DNA of 64,000 bases from Bimastos eiseni. Lineage: Eukaryota; Annelida; Clitellata; Crassiclitellata; Lumbricidae. The stretch lies in assembly GCA_959347315.1 (NCBI GenBank), contig OY365810.1:23775906-23839905 (forward strand). Direction: 5' to 3'. Position 1 is the stretch's first letter, and each line of letters opens with the position of its first letter. The notes beneath the pieces were generated by a model that saw only the letters and a list, made by a program, of their open reading frames with translations, was not told where the DNA came from and did no database searches. Of this stretch, positions 11,605 to 25,400 are shown piece by piece. Both the position numbers and the translations under genes were made by a program.

Positions 11605-12100
11605 CTTTCTAAGCATTTCGAATTTGTGATGAGATCGATTGAATCGGTTCTGTGATATCTTATTTAATTTTTAAAGCATGTTTAAATTTTCACATTTGTA
11701 TGGCGAAAAACATTACTCAAAGTATTGCGCAACTGTTGGTGTTTTGTACGGATTATCTGTAATTTATTGAAATTATTGTCCTACATACAAAAGTAAATTT
11801 AAGAATCTGGTTATTATTTTGTGCATGCAACTCAGCGCGTATTTTTGATAAGTGTACAATACATAACTTTTTGTGAAATGTTAGTCTTCGTAACGGTTTT
11901 TGCAAGTGCTAAAGTGTTGATGCGTTTCTTAATGACATTTTTTCCTTTCACTTATATTTTTCCATCGGCTTCAAACACAGTAATAACATTAACTGTAATG
12001 TTGCTGTTCTGAACACAATTGAAAACAACGCGTTATAATGTAACGATTATGTTAATTATATGTTGTTCCCATAAGATTGGAAAATAAAAATTTATTACAA
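11605..12100 (+). other. Probable 3' UTR of homeobox gene
   Basis: AT-rich, no ORF of note. Block 11645-11740 is recognisably related to 29878-29970 behind the second copy, but far more diverged than the upstream segments. It ends with the AATAAA signal near 12083. Confidence 0.4.
12083..12088 (+). terminator. Candidate polyadenylation signal, homeobox gene
   Basis: AATAAA in an A/T-rich context about 480 bp after the stop codon; followed by TTTATTAC and TGTTGTC-rich sequence. Confidence 0.35.
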
Positions 12101-15100
12101 ATCGTGTTGTCACTTCATCTAGGTAAATTATATTACGATTAAAATGCATATCCAAAAGGCAACTGCAGCAATAGGGAACTTACGTTACTATGCTGATGAT
12201 AGGCACTAATTAATAATTAATAATTAACAATATCAAGGTTATAGTCTATGTAATTGATTATCGAGGTAGTATGTAGTCCTATTATGCAATTTTTTTAGGA
12301 TTTGTAATGTTACAATAATTATAATGATACGCCCCCTACAAATAATAATAATAATAATAATAATATGGATAGCAAGCGATTCAGTACACATAGGTTGTAA
12401 ATTAATACGACTTCTAGTAGTTATTATTTCAATATAGATTGCTATATTTAATGTATTTTTCCATTCTTGTCATTAACAGTGATAATCCTAATTTTATTGT
12501 TGTCATTCTAAATATTTCTATTATTATGATCATGATCAGTATTAACAGCATATTGAAATGATTAATAATGCCTTAAAATTTCTTTAACTCTTAACATTTC
12601 TCCTATGTGGCAATAGTATAATAATTATATGAAACAATTTTGTGTTAACAAAACAACGATCATATATATTTCTTCGTAAAATGGGAAGGCTGACAAACCG
12701 TATACCGGCTAACATAGAACAAGAGACAATGCCTGTCAAAGAGGTTTAGTTTTAGGAAACCATACACAAATATAATATTTTCATATCGTGCTAGAAGACT
12801 CCAATTAGTAATGGTACTGTTTTAATTTCATCACTGTTGTTATCAGAAAACATTCCATGAAACTTACTATAATCGTTTGTCTATTAATTTGATTTAATAA
12901 AAGTGGTTGGTTATGGATATGGTTATTATCTTAACACCGCTGTCTCCCTTCACGGTGGTGCCAAACCCAAATCTCGAAAAAGGAGCATTCTGCATTGGGT
13001 GCTCTACCTAGTCAGTTAGAAAATAAAAAAATGTAAGGATTCTTCAACAATGGACATGAACATCTATTGTGTTATCCGTTTGCTTCTCTGTCTGCATGTT
13101 TTCCAACTGTCCATCCATCGATTTGCCTATCCATCGACCACGACCGATAAATCAATGCATCCATTCAACTGTCCATCTATCCAAAAACTGTATCCATCCA
13201 GACATTTTAGATTTAATTAATAAAAGAATTCTTCTTTCTCTGTCGACATGGATTTATATTGTGGCAAAACACAAAATATTCCTGAGGTCATGCTGCGATT
13301 GACCTGAGGGTTCTGACCCACGTTTACGTAATATTTCTACGATGTTACCTTGCTGAGTTGTAGGCCTATCTATGTATTCAGGCCTATGTATTATGCATAG
13401 AAATCAGATTTGTATATCTGGATTTTTATGTAGCGCATTTTTAGCCAGTCAATAACATCATGAACACGGATTTGCAGTTGTCAGGTTTTGATTTTGTTTG
13501 TAATTGGTTAACGTTCGTGAGCATTTAAAAGCATGCCTACCGTTTTGTTGTAAGTTTTGAATTTAGCGGGAACCGTATGGGCCTACATATCAGGAACAGG
13601 CTAATTAAAGCTTTTAGCAGATCTCTTTTGTGTAACTCGGAATATGGATTGGGGCACGAACGCTGTCGTTGATTAATTCATTTAAGGCCTATTTCGCATT
13701 TTTCAACTGACACAGCTGTTTTGTTATTAAACTATTCGTGGTATTTTATGATCATAGAATTATTAAGAAACCAAAGACCTCGCTACTTCTTGAGTTAATG
13801 CTATATAAATAAATCAGGTGAATCAATGGTTCGAGGCCCTATTGATTTTCAAGTTCGCCGGAAGTCGTCGCAGTGACTTTGTCCGCTCCTCTATTATGCT
13901 CCACAATGGGGGACTCTGTTTGCAGTTCCTTAAGTAGAAACAGGTGGCGCCAGTATGCACATAGGTCTGAGACATTGGGTAGTTACCCACATTTGATACT
14001 GGCGCCATCAGTTTGACTGAGTTCCCTATTACAGAGTAGGTAAATGCCTCGTATGTACTTCGCGAATAAAAATCAAAGATGGGAACCCACAGATTTAGGA
14101 TTCGAAAGCGTTAGCGCAATGTCGGCAGTCGCAACATTATAAACACCAATTGCCAGTCACGTTTAATTCTATAAAGTTATATCAAAACATCAGTTGTCTT
14201 TTACGTGAACTGGCGTTAATACAAGAGACATCAAACTGTCAAAAATATATCTACGAAAGTTTGGTTCTATGCTTGTCCTTTGTCTGTGTATACAAAATAC
14301 TTTTTCTCGTTGACTTTCATTTACTCTCTACATCTGGTCTGAATGGCTAAGTTTATCCTAATTAAGCAGATCGTCAAGTTTAATAGTTTGGTAGCATCTG
14401 CCGAGGTAAATGTCCTAAGAGGTCAGAACTGTTAGAACCTTTTCACCTATAGAACGTTATTCCATAGCACCGCGTCAACAACATTAGGCAACTCATATAC
14501 GCTGGTTGACCTACTGGTCTGTTGGACATTGCTGGAGCAGCTATTCTGGACAACGACGCAGAGTTATTTTCCCAATCTGACAGAAGAACCTACAGGGTGC
14601 AAAATTGGGATGTGTAACTATTGTAACCCTAGAAACAGAAGCCTCGTGTTGTTAGGGTAATTTCGAGCGTCTATTTTCGTTTCCATTTTCAACTGTTTTT
14701 CCTGTCAACGATGGTCCACGCTGTCTTCCTTTAGTTTCCTGTCTTCTGTGTTGCCAATCAAAAATCCAACAATCCAATTCAGACGATAAACGCGTCTGAG
14801 GTCAAAGGTTAATCAATGACGGGACTCTAGATATACAGTCCTGGATCGATTAATAGAATTCATAACTATTTTCCACTTCTGACAAGCACGTGGACTAAGC
14901 ACTTTCAACTGAAGCAAGACAAGTATAGCCATGAATTGAATCAAATTCGACTTGCAATTCAGAGCTGAAGTGCAACGCTGATGGCAAATGTTTCCGTTAA
15001 GGACGACTAATTTAACTATGGTCGTAACGTGTAACATTGCCTTCAAAGGGTTATAACATTTTTGTGCTGCATTAGAGATGGGGAAGCAATAGAGAGATAT

Positions 15101-15600
15101 GAACGTTAAGTAGAAGCATATTGAAATCCAGATTTTCCAATTCCGCTGTTATTTTCCTCCGAAGAACTGCATCTGAAAAGAAACACATTGATTTAGTATA
15201 GATAGGTATACATGTAAATTTTTAACGCGAATAAAATGTGACGTACAAGTTATCTCGTGTAGTATGAGTTAACTACATGTAGATTTATTACGATGCAATC
15301 TTAGATATTGACAAAATACGAAACAACGAGATATCATGATTATGATAAACCGCCTCATTTTCACTGTGTTATAGCGACAGAGATTAAAACTAGAAAAAGT
15401 TGTAATGGCGCGCGTCCTAACAAAAATTAGGTACAGCCTTTCACGAGCTGCGCTGATTTTCTTTCATTTAAGAGAGGTTTCATATGCGTGCTGTTATGTT
15501 CATTTCTTTTTTCTTTAAATTGTATAATTCGATTAATGTTATATAAATATTAGAGCAGTGCGATGCTTAGATGAACGTACTGCCGTTTCGCAGATTCCTT
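12101..15600. other. Intergenic stretch, simple repeats only
   Basis: Contains an AAT microsatellite (about 12344-12365), a CCAT-rich degenerate tract (about 13100-13200) and a 12-bp inverted repeat at 13945-13956/13996-14007. ORFs at 13823-14008 and 14813-15046 (minus) show no domain. Confidence 0.4.
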
Positions 15601-15609
15601 GAAAACTCG

Positions 15610-15795
15610 AACGTCTGACTTCGTTCTGGATGCAGTCGAGAAGTCTCCCTCTGCTGTCTCGCCTTCCAGGTTCCTACAGAGACACAAACAAAGCCACATA
15701 CAGACAAAGGCTATGGGTGGAGATGTACACTCTTTGGAATAAAAATTGTGAATGGATGGAATAAGCTTACCAAACAGTTTACTAGAATTTCAGAG
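15610..15795 (+). mobile_element. Non-LTR retrotransposon C-terminal fragment
   Basis: The translation ends LFGIKIVNGWNKLTKQF then a stop. This resembles the FSxRVVxxWNxLP ending of LINE reverse transcriptases. Short and isolated, so tentative. Confidence 0.4.
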
Positions 15796-17990
15796 TAACC
15801 ACTCGAATGTACAAATATGTGCTTCATATGATTTCATATGAAGCATCAGCATATAAGGACAATGATTTACTGAACAAAATTACTCATAGACGTAGTGATG
15901 CGCAAGAAAACAAAATACAACATTTAAATATCGACACATCGTTCATGCACTTGACCTTTAACATGCCTCTGGATATGTGTCCTAAGACTAATAATCGAAA
16001 TGCAGACTTCTATGATGCTCAGCCACGCATACGACCACTCACGACGAAACAGACTAATAATTGATATAGAACTATAATGTGCAATATCATGTGCAAACGC
16101 TACACCTGATAAGAAAACGAAGGCGATTGGCCCACGGAGTCCTATACATGAACCCAGAGCTCATTAAGCATTACAATTCAAGGGATAAGAGAAAAACTTA
16201 CAGGAACAACGACTGGTCCCATGCTTTGAGTGCTGGCCCTTCGGAATGCTCCAAAGGAGGAGAACCACCCATCGTGACGGTCGGGAATGGAAGCTTCAGA
16301 CACCATGATGTGAGGTGTTGCACCACCGGAGCGAGGTGCAAGACTAGCCCGCCTCTCGCGAACTATCTTCTCCAGAACGGCCTGCTCCTCCTAACAGACA
16401 ATAGCATTTTTATAGACCCTCTATGGATGTCAACATGAGGATCTGCAACGTCTAGTTTTTTTCAATAGGGTAGGTGACAAACTAATAAATGGCTGGCTGG
16501 TTGGTGGAAGAATGAATTAGTGATAAGGAGCTTATCATCTGGTTGGTGTATTTTAATAGGAGACTGGAATAGAAGCATCGTAAGGGCGGAAGAGAAGGCA
16601 CTATTTTGACAGAATTGGCAACAAATATTCGAGTTGAATTTAAAATTCTGTAGAAAGAGAGAATGCTAGAATAATATTGTTGTTGAGGTTGACAAAAGTT
16701 CGACTAAAATTATAAGCGAACGTTTTTTGCATTAAATCATAGTCGATACTTCAGGTAAGACATTCAAAAGCTCATTGATGGTGAAGAGGGAATTGAAACT
16801 GTTTAACGTGGGACTTGTTACAAAAGGCTACTTACCCTATTTCTAAAGCCCCATAGGGGAACAAAAGAGGGAGGCCTTGAATGAGAAATGAAAGAAGACA
16901 TATAAGACAGACAGTCACACGACAGATGGTTCACCACTTTTTGGTCACGAATCTTTTGATTGTGAACTCTTTTGTGCAGAACCTTTCGTCGCGAACCATT
17001 TGTCGTCAACTAGTTTTCAGTGAACCATTTGACATGCCACGATAAAATATAGTCAGTTGTTTCGTTAAAAAAGAGAATATTCATAATATGGTTATATGCA
17101 TGATTCATGAATGACAAGAATTTGTTTATTGATGAAATGATTGTTTTAATCTTGGGTGTTGTAAATTAATGTTGAAAATAGAATAATGTTATTCTGATTC
17201 TCAATTTCTTAGTAATATTTTCATGTTAAGCAACTCGGCTCCGACCAGAGTAATATTTAATGGAAGAATGGAGATCGTAAACAAGTGATGAAAAAGTATT
17301 ATTGTGTGCGAGCACGTCAAATATTAAAAATAGCAATGGTGCATGAGCATTGATCTTGTGAGCTTTCGTTCAAGACAAGCCGGTGAATGCTAAAGACATT
17401 TAAACTCTCACCATTCCGAGACCTTGGAAACTGGAATATCGTTTATATGCATTTTGGTCCAAAGATTCCTTGGAAGATCCTTTTGTCTGTAGTTCTGGAG
17501 TACTCGGAGCTACAGCCAAACAGTAGACAATTTATTAATGTAGGCCTAAGTCCTAAAATTATAATAATTATTCTAACGCCACAGTGTACCTATGTAATTG
17601 ATATAAAGTACATGTGTAGCAATTAATACAATGATAATGTGTTATTATGACATTAGGATGCCTGTTAATATGTGCTATCCTTAACTCTGAAAAATATTTT
17701 TTTTAAACCGGCCATTTTCATTTATCTATTTCCAATTTACACTTCCAATACGAGAATCTGAAGCGCACATATTAGACAATTCTGCAGATTTTGTATGGAT
17801 TAAAATGAAGTTATGATAATCTAGCCGTAATTTACTAACTTCAATAACGAAGCAATTAAGCTATCATACTATGATATTTCACGTGGAATTTTGTGGCATG
17901 AAAAAATCAAAAGTACAGCATCTTCTTGCATTTCTTTAATTATTTTATCACACCGAAATCTTTATCGTTTATGAAACGCACACAATGTAG
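15796..17990. other. No recognised gene
   Basis: A plus-strand ORF at 16079-16438 (119 codons) has no recognisable domain and a composition unlike neighbouring genes. It may be repeat-derived. The rest is AT-rich. Confidence 0.35.
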
Positions 17991-17997
17991 ATTTAGT

Positions 17998-18125
17998 AAA
18001 TAAAAAGAGGAGGAGGAAGAGTAGCAGATTGATGGAAAGTTGAGGAGGAGAGAGGGAAGGGAGTAGGCGGATGAGAAGCGGAGGTGGAGGGAGGGTAGGA
18101 GTGGAGGCGGAAGAAGACAAAGAAT
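17998..18125 (+). repeat. Purine-rich (GGA/GAA) tract
   Basis: About 130 bp of almost pure purine on the plus strand, with AGGAGG/GGAGGG units. The pyrimidine strand gives Ser/Leu/Pro-rich shadow ORFs. Confidence 0.7.
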
Positions 18126-18492
18126 ACGAACGAAGATTAAGTAGGAGTAGAAGATAATCTGTAACTAAGTCAACGGACATACCTTGTCGGTAGCCATAGC
18201 GATGAATAGAATCACCTGTCGAAAATAAATGATGTTCATCCTCAGTTTTTATCATTATGAATTTAATATCCAACCAAGCATAAAAATTTCTTTATGAATG
18301 TGTAACGTTTCCTCAGTGGTTGAAGCTCTCGCTTTATTGGTTTCTTCATTGAAGTCTGATCCTTTAGTATCAATGTATTGTTATGGTCCCCTTAGACTAT
18401 ACACTACTAAATTTACCAGCAGTACATGACTGATGCTCACTTTCACATAATGTATAATATACATATATATTCATAGATATATATATATATGG

Positions 18493-18515
18493 AAAATCTC
18501 TGAGGAAATGAATTT

Positions 18516-18553
<38 letters not shown>

Positions 18554-18609
18554 GTCAAACCGTTAACACGAAACATAATTTATTTGAAAATCATTTCCTC
18601 AGAGATTTT
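18493..18609. repeat. Inverted repeat with TA-rich loop
   Basis: Arms 18493-18518 and 18584-18609 pair over 25 of 26 bases (core AAATCTCTGAGGAAATGA), with a 65-nt loop containing (TA)n. It could be a small hairpin transposon relic. Confidence 0.7.
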
Positions 18610-18654
18610 TCATTTGCGCCAGATGCTTCACCCTCTATATCGGTCAACCAATTT

Positions 18655-18900
18655 AACACTGGATGGATACGTACTTCTGCTCCCTGTTGGTAGTTGGGGA
18701 TCCTTAATTGTGCAACGGATGGATGCATACGTCTGTGCCTCTAATATCATCCTATAGGATACGTACTTCTGTGTATTTGATAGCATCATAATTTATTAAT
18801 GCATGGATGTGTAAGTCTTTGCCCATAATAGCATTCTAAGTTTGCAATGGATGGATACATACGTCTGTGCCTTTGATAGTATCCTTCGTCAACTGTCAGC
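18655..18900 (+). repeat. Degenerate tandem repeat, GGATGGATACATACGTCTGTG unit
   Basis: Five imperfect copies start near 18660, 18716, 18755, 18803 and 18846, spaced 38-56 bp apart. Each has a GGATRNATACGT core followed by CTGTG and a GATAGTATC-like end. Confidence 0.55.
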
Positions 18901-19312
18901 AGGTAGCGATTGCCAAAAGGAGTCTCCAGCTTTGAAGCCTCGAATAGTTCGCGTCCGTAACGCATTTCACCCGAACCACGCCTACATTTATATATTAGGC
19001 ATTGACATTGACATATTAGGAAGCAACATTTATATTGCGCTCATAATAATACCTAGGCTCAAATCTATATCTCACTGTAGTGCTTCTGGAATTGACCAGA
19101 TTTACATATTCCATCTCTATTAGGTGCAATATGTAAATTCTCGTCACGAATAAATGAACAAACGTGTGTATCCTCTCAGATCTGCAACCTAATTTAGAAA
19201 TCTTAAGGTGCAGTAATCGCAACCTGCCAATTTCTAAAGTGGTCCTTGAAAGCCAAGCGCAGGGCACCTGTTTATTCAAGAGAACTATAGAAGTCTGTGA
19301 ACGAGGGGTTAC

Positions 19313-19489
19313 CTGGAGCTGTGACGACTATAGGAGGAACCGATGCTAGAATTGGATGACCCGATACTCGACCGCTTCCCAACGAGAAACGGCCTTGACC
19401 CGCTGATCATGTTGTACTCCTCCGCTGGCAGACGAGGGCTCCCCATCCGACTCCCCATGTAGCAGCTTTGCAACTGCTGCAGGTTCGAT
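19313..19489 (-). CDS. Ser-rich exon, possible SCYL2-like C-terminal exon
   Basis: 177 nt with acceptor TGTGTAG and donor CCAG|GTAACC. Encodes NLQQLQSCYMGSRMG...SIGSSNSSIGSSYSRHSSR. The phase fits exon l, about 12 kb away, and the strand is the same. SCYL2 C-termini are low-complexity, so homology cannot confirm this; it could belong to another gene. Confidence 0.5.
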
Positions 19490-22400
19490 CTACACACAAC
19501 CGAAGTATATGCAATTATGCATGTAAGAAGGACTTATGCATATAAATAAATCATAGAAGCATGGCCATAATAGGAATAATCCAGAAAAGAATATAAAAAT
19601 AAGATGGTTCTAGTCCAGTTTCATTTATGATTCAGAATGTTTGGTGACGAGAAGACATGATGAGAAAAAATGCCACGCAACAGAAATGAGCTTGTAACGG
19701 AAATATCAGGAATTTCCCAACCTTAATGTACACTTGCACAGATCATTGGAAAGTTCGTGTACATAGCCAAGCCACCCTGCTGCACAAAGTTCTTTTTATT
19801 ATTTTCAAAATTGTCAACCTTATAATTATCATTAGAATTAACCGTATAAATTTGATGATACCATTAGGTAACATGATCCGGCAACTTAAGGATGCACTAA
19901 GGCAGTTTATTAGTCAAATTCGATTGAACGTCGATGTATGTATATAAATGGTCATTTATATTGCGCCTGCGTATATTTTGTAACCTCATTGAGAAAAGAC
20001 GATGCAACTAATAAAATCAAAGATGTAATTAGCGATCATTAGTCTGGAGTAATAAACAGACAAAAGAAAGTTAACCGCAGCGATCAGCATCGTCTTTATA
20101 ATCGGACTTTACTCGGTTGTAACGCTCATGGTGGGTAACTCAATCACTGAGTTATGGAAAAGTACTTCATTAAGTTACCTGAAACTCTCAAATAATAACG
20201 CAGATGTTCACGGGATTTCTGGTAGTTAAGAGGATATAATGTTAGAGCCAGGACGCATCAATTCAGTGCGTCGAACTGTAGACCTAGAGATACACTGTGA
20301 GTATCAAAGGTAAATTCAAACTCTTTATGTCTATCAATATAGACAATTGACCTATCAATTATTGACTTAGCGTAATTTATCAAGTGAAAAACACTTCGAG
20401 ATCCGTTGAAAGTTTATACAAAAGTGCAAGATCAACACAGCTGTCAAACTTACTAGTACTCTCCATTTGAAAAGTCATATAATCGAAACGAGTTTGAGTT
20501 GAAGATCTATTAGGGGGCCTACTCCACTTAAATGTCATATCTACGAAAAGGATCCATCCTAAAGAACATATGTCGACTATAGTAACTAGGCTACCAAAGA
20601 CCGGTAGTTGAAATGACCTAGAAAAATAATCGTAAGTATCATTTATCATTTTAGGATAATTGTGTGGCATGCATGTAGAATACTGAATCCACGCAGATAT
20701 TCAGTATTTCCAACTCATACCAAAGTCTCTATTAGGTGCCTGATGTCTGAGTTGAAAAGTCAACGCCTAGTGTAATGCATGATGTAACCCTGCCACTGTT
20801 TGGACTTTGACAGTGCCAGTCCCAAGCCTGGAGAAAGAAGGAGGGCGACAGCAAATCATCGTCGATATGGAACGGTGTCGCTAAAAAATCGATATAATGT
20901 AGGACTTTCTTTCACATCTGACCGGTAGCCTTGAATTGAGTTAAGTACAACAACGGCCATTTGATTTAAACTCGTTCAAGTTTCTTTTTCGGCGAGCGTG
21001 TTAACTTCAAAGAGCGACATAGCTTAGGCCTACACTCTTGACAAATATACCAACCCTAGCTAGCTTCAATGCATCAACAGTAGCTGCAAACATACCAAAT
21101 GGGTAGCAATAGGACTCTGACAAATTGATCAGTCTTTTTTAGCCTGACGCGCTTCGGAATAAGGATCAAAGCTGCGCACTGTGTGACTAACAAGTTGTCA
21201 CATATGAACAACAGACAATTTGTCATCGCTCGTGTGGCATTGATTTTGGCCTCGAGTGTTTCGCTACATATAATATACGCACGTGTTTGAAACATCGTGT
21301 TATGCTAAGTTTACGAATAAATGCTAGAATGGGTGAAGCCATCATAACTCGGTCCATCATTAGCCAATTTGCTCCATGTGTCATTAAATGTACATCATAT
21401 AGGTCACCAAATGATTTACTTTAGTCTGAATGTGTCATAAAACTAATATAGACAAATTTCATTGGCTATCTGGCACATCGTGTGTCGTGTCGACTTGTAG
21501 GATTTGCATTTTCATGCCTACCTACCGAAGTATCTACCTAACATATCTGCAACACCACCGCGTCACAGTCCTTCCATCTATAAAATTATGTGGGTACGTA
21601 GGTGTGGGTTTGTGTAGGGGTTGACTTCCATGGTGCACGATAGTGCACTCAAAGGATGCACTCATGGACACGGGTATTCGATGTAAGGCATGAATTAGTA
21701 GACTGACAAATTGACGCTCAAATCTCTGAAGGTCGATTATGTGAGAGTCACGTGTGGGGACTGCGGACGGACTGACAGAGAGAGCAGGGAGGCAGCGTCG
21801 AGAGGTGTGGAACACAACGAGATTGGGTGGAGAAGGAGAAGGTCGGGATTCACAAAGAGCGTTGGTTTTATGTTTTAAATAAATGTAAATTTATTAAACG
21901 TGGTTGGAAGTGAAAACGGTCGTCACATTAAATGGTGCCGTGACCAGGATAGCGTTATTTGAAGGCGACGGAACAATTCGAAGTCGGGGACGTGTTGAAC
22001 AACATTCTCGAAGCTGAAGTCGGTGCTCAGAGGTCGGCGTGAGGTGATTTCACGTGGTCGAAGACGGTGACTGGAGAGGTTAATTTCGGTAAAGGTGACG
22101 TGGCGGACGGTGTAGTCAGCCATTGGCCGTTTCTTCCAAACGATTTCGGGAGCGGTTCTGTCGACGAAAGTGTTCGGGGTACCCCATGACAGTCGGTGAA
22201 GTTTCGCTGGTGTCGGTTCGAGTTGGACTCCAGGTACGCTATTGACCTACTGTTTTCTTCCAGAGACGGTTGTGAATCAAGAAAGAACAGTTTGTTCCAG
22301 TCAAGTTCGGTTGTGAACATTCTCAAGTACGCTGTGAACTTTCTTTTTCTTCCAAGGACTGGTGTGAAGCAAGAAAGAAAGGCGCATTCCAGTCAAGTCT

Positions 22401-25400
22401 GTTTCGAACAATTTTCAGCTGAAGTCTGGACTCAAAGTCAAGTCCTGGTGGTTTTCTGCTGAGACTGTCTGGTGTTCTTGTTTATTTTTGAATAGAATAA
22501 GCATTGTCTCAAGAAACCTTAACCATGGATGAGGAGAGTAGACTTAAGCATCTTAGTGTGGATGCATTGATTGGTTTGTTAGTTCGAGCAGGTGCGGATC
22601 CTGAAGCTATTGTGGATCTAGATAAGGAACAGCTTGTGGAACTAAGTTTAGTGGTCACTGGGCATGCTGAAGGAAATTTGCCTACTAAAAGGGCAAAGGA
22701 AATGACGATGGTTGAAATGATGCAAATGATGATGAAAAGAGAAGATAAACAGAGAGAAATGATATTAGAAAGAGAAGAAAAACAGAGAGAAATGATGTTG
22801 GGGTTTCAGAAGGAAATATTGGAACGACAGGTTAGAAGTCAAGAGATGGTTTTAGAAGAGGCCAAAAGGGAACGAGAGAGAAAAACAAGGGCAGAAGAAT
22901 TGTCGGGTACAAAAATTAAGAAATTTGGGGATATTTAAAAAAATGTGTTACCCAAAATGCCTGACGAGGATGTCGAGTTACCCTTGTATCTTGAATCTGT
23001 TGAAAGCATGTTTTTGTTGTATCAGGTCCCTGAAGATTTGAAATGTGCCCTGCTAATGCCATTTCTGTCTGAGAAAGCTAAGAAGTTAGTTAGGAGACTT
23101 CCGGCAGTTCAGATGAATACCTATGCAACTTTGAAAACTGCTTTGTTGCGAGAGTTTCGGTTAACGCATCTACAGTACCGTGTGCAATTTGTTAAGGCTG
23201 TGAAGGTGAACACAGAATCTTGGATGCAATTTGCGACCAGACTTCGCACGTATTTAAGATTTTACCTTGATTCTAAGAATGTCACTTCTTTTCAGAAACT
23301 ACAAGATCTGTGGGTTGCAGATAGAATGAAAGAATGCATGTCATTTGTTGTTAGATCACATGTTGTGGCTAAAGAAGGTGATGGCTGGCTTGATCCAATC
23401 AGTTTGGCTGAATTAACTGACATTTTCTCAATAAACATGTCTGAAAATCCAAATTTCAGGGACACTCCTGACAAATTTTCATCAAAATTTGGGGAAAGAT
23501 CAAATGGTCATGGAGATTTTAATGAAATTGAGAAAAAGCCCAGTTTTTCCAAGTTTAACTCCAAAGGGGCACAGGATAACTTGGGGAAGTGGAAAGGGGA
23601 CATGCAGAGGAAATTGGATAAACCAAAATGTTTCATTTGTCTTTCTGATCAACATTTAAAGGCTCAATGTTCACGGAATAAGGGAAAAGCAAAGGTGCTG
23701 GAGGAAAAAATCAGTCATGTACTGGTTGAAGAGGAGGTAAGTGAGGTAAAGGGACGTAGTGTAATGGTCAGAAGGGATGATGAAGCAGAGGTGGTTGAAC
23801 ATGAAGGTTTTTGTAATGCTTCTGAGGTAAAATATGGACCCAATGACTATTTTCGGGAGTCAGAGTTTGACTTAGGTGAAAGGGAGAAAGAACTTCAGAG
23901 ACAAAGGTCAGAGAAAAAGAAAGAAGAGGTAGATGTAGAATTAAGTTCTTTGTTTACTCTAAATGCTTTGAAGGTTACTGCGGAAAATGCTTTTCATGAT
24001 GGGGTGTTTTTATCAGGTATACCCAAAGTAAAGTTACAAATTGGTGATGTTGAATGTGTTTGTCTTTTGGATTCAGGTTCTGAGATAACTGTCGTAAACA
24101 AGAGGAGGTTACCTGAAATTGGCAAAGGCGGTCAACCTATGGGCAAAGTGAAATTACGGGGAGCCTTTGGAGTACCCATTGAAGCTGAAGTATTTAATTT
24201 GCCCTGTAGATTAATTTCGGACGATGGACATAAGGTGTCAGTAATGTTGACTTGTGCGGTGACTGATGATTTAAGGGTGGACACAGAGTGTTTACTAACC
24301 TTAGATGACTATAAAGCCTTAAAACTGAGTCAGACAGTAGATGATTGTGAACTGATGGGTGATGAAGACCAGACAGTAACCATTGAAGATATGACTGACC
24401 ATGAGAGACGGAGGACAATTAGTCGTGAGATGGAGGGTAGGTCAGAGGGAGCGACAGTGTTTGGAAATTTTGATATAGCAGAGGAAGTGATACCTGTAGT
24501 CAATAGGGTCAGTGGAGTTATAAATGAAGAGAGGTTAGATGGAGATGAAGAGTTTGATGGCACTCAGCAGTTAGTTGATGCAGCAGAACAGATGAAAATG
24601 GAACAGCTGACAGATGAGGGATTGAAAGAGTGTTGGATAAAAGCACAGAAGAGAGAGAAGAATTTTTATGTTAGGACTGGTGATAATCTGTTGTTTCATA
24701 AGGATAAGATTGGACTAGGGAATGTTCATCAGATGGTTGTGCCAAAAGGAAAGGTCAAAGAAATTTTAGAATTAGCTCATGATTGTGCATGGGGAGGACA
24801 CTTTGGCTCAAGGAAAACTACTCAAAGAATTAAGTCTTCATTTTTCTGGCCTGGTATGAACAAAGAAATTAAGGAATACTGCCAGAGTTGTAAACCTTGT
24901 CAGTTGAGGATGAGAAAAACTGTGATGGATCGAGTACCGATTACTCCTGTGGTGAGACCGACCAATGTCTTTGAGGTAATGAACTGTGACATCATTGGAC
25001 CATTTGAGCAAGTGTCACGGGGCTATAAGTATGTGTTGTGTCTAGTAGACCAGTGTTCAAGATACCCAGATGCAAGACCTATGAGAACGATTACCACAGA
25101 GGCCATTTGTGATGCCTTACTGGAAATGTTTTCTTATACCGGTATACCAAGGGTGCTAGTCACTGATCGGGCTGCAAGTTTCAGGGGGAAGCTTATGAAT
25201 GAGTTCATGAAGAGACTGGGGTGTGCGCCTAGATTTAGTTCACCATATCACCCGGAAGGAAATGCTGTAGTAGAGAGGTGGAATCAGACTCTGAAGAACT
25301 TGCTTCACCAAGTAGTACGGAAAAATCCAAAAGGTTGGGAGAAGCAATTACCATTTCTGTTGTGGGCATATAGGGAAGTACCTAATGCTACCACGGGTGT

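Noticed and set aside
14813..15046. 77-codon minus-strand ORF with hydrophobic stretch
   Set aside because: No homology, and no clear splice sites linking it to the SCYL2-like or lectin genes.
16079..16438. 119-codon plus-strand ORF
   Set aside because: No domain, no neighbouring splice sites or promoter; possible repeat remnant.
18192..18230. 33-nt micro-exon candidate on the minus strand (TTTTCGACAG acceptor, AAG|GTATGT donor)
   Set aside because: Joined in phase to the 19.3-kb exon it creates an immediate stop.
20380..20670. 96-codon minus-strand ORF inside the SCYL2-like intron
   Set aside because: Frame not bounded by convincing splice sites and phase cannot be tied to neighbouring exons.
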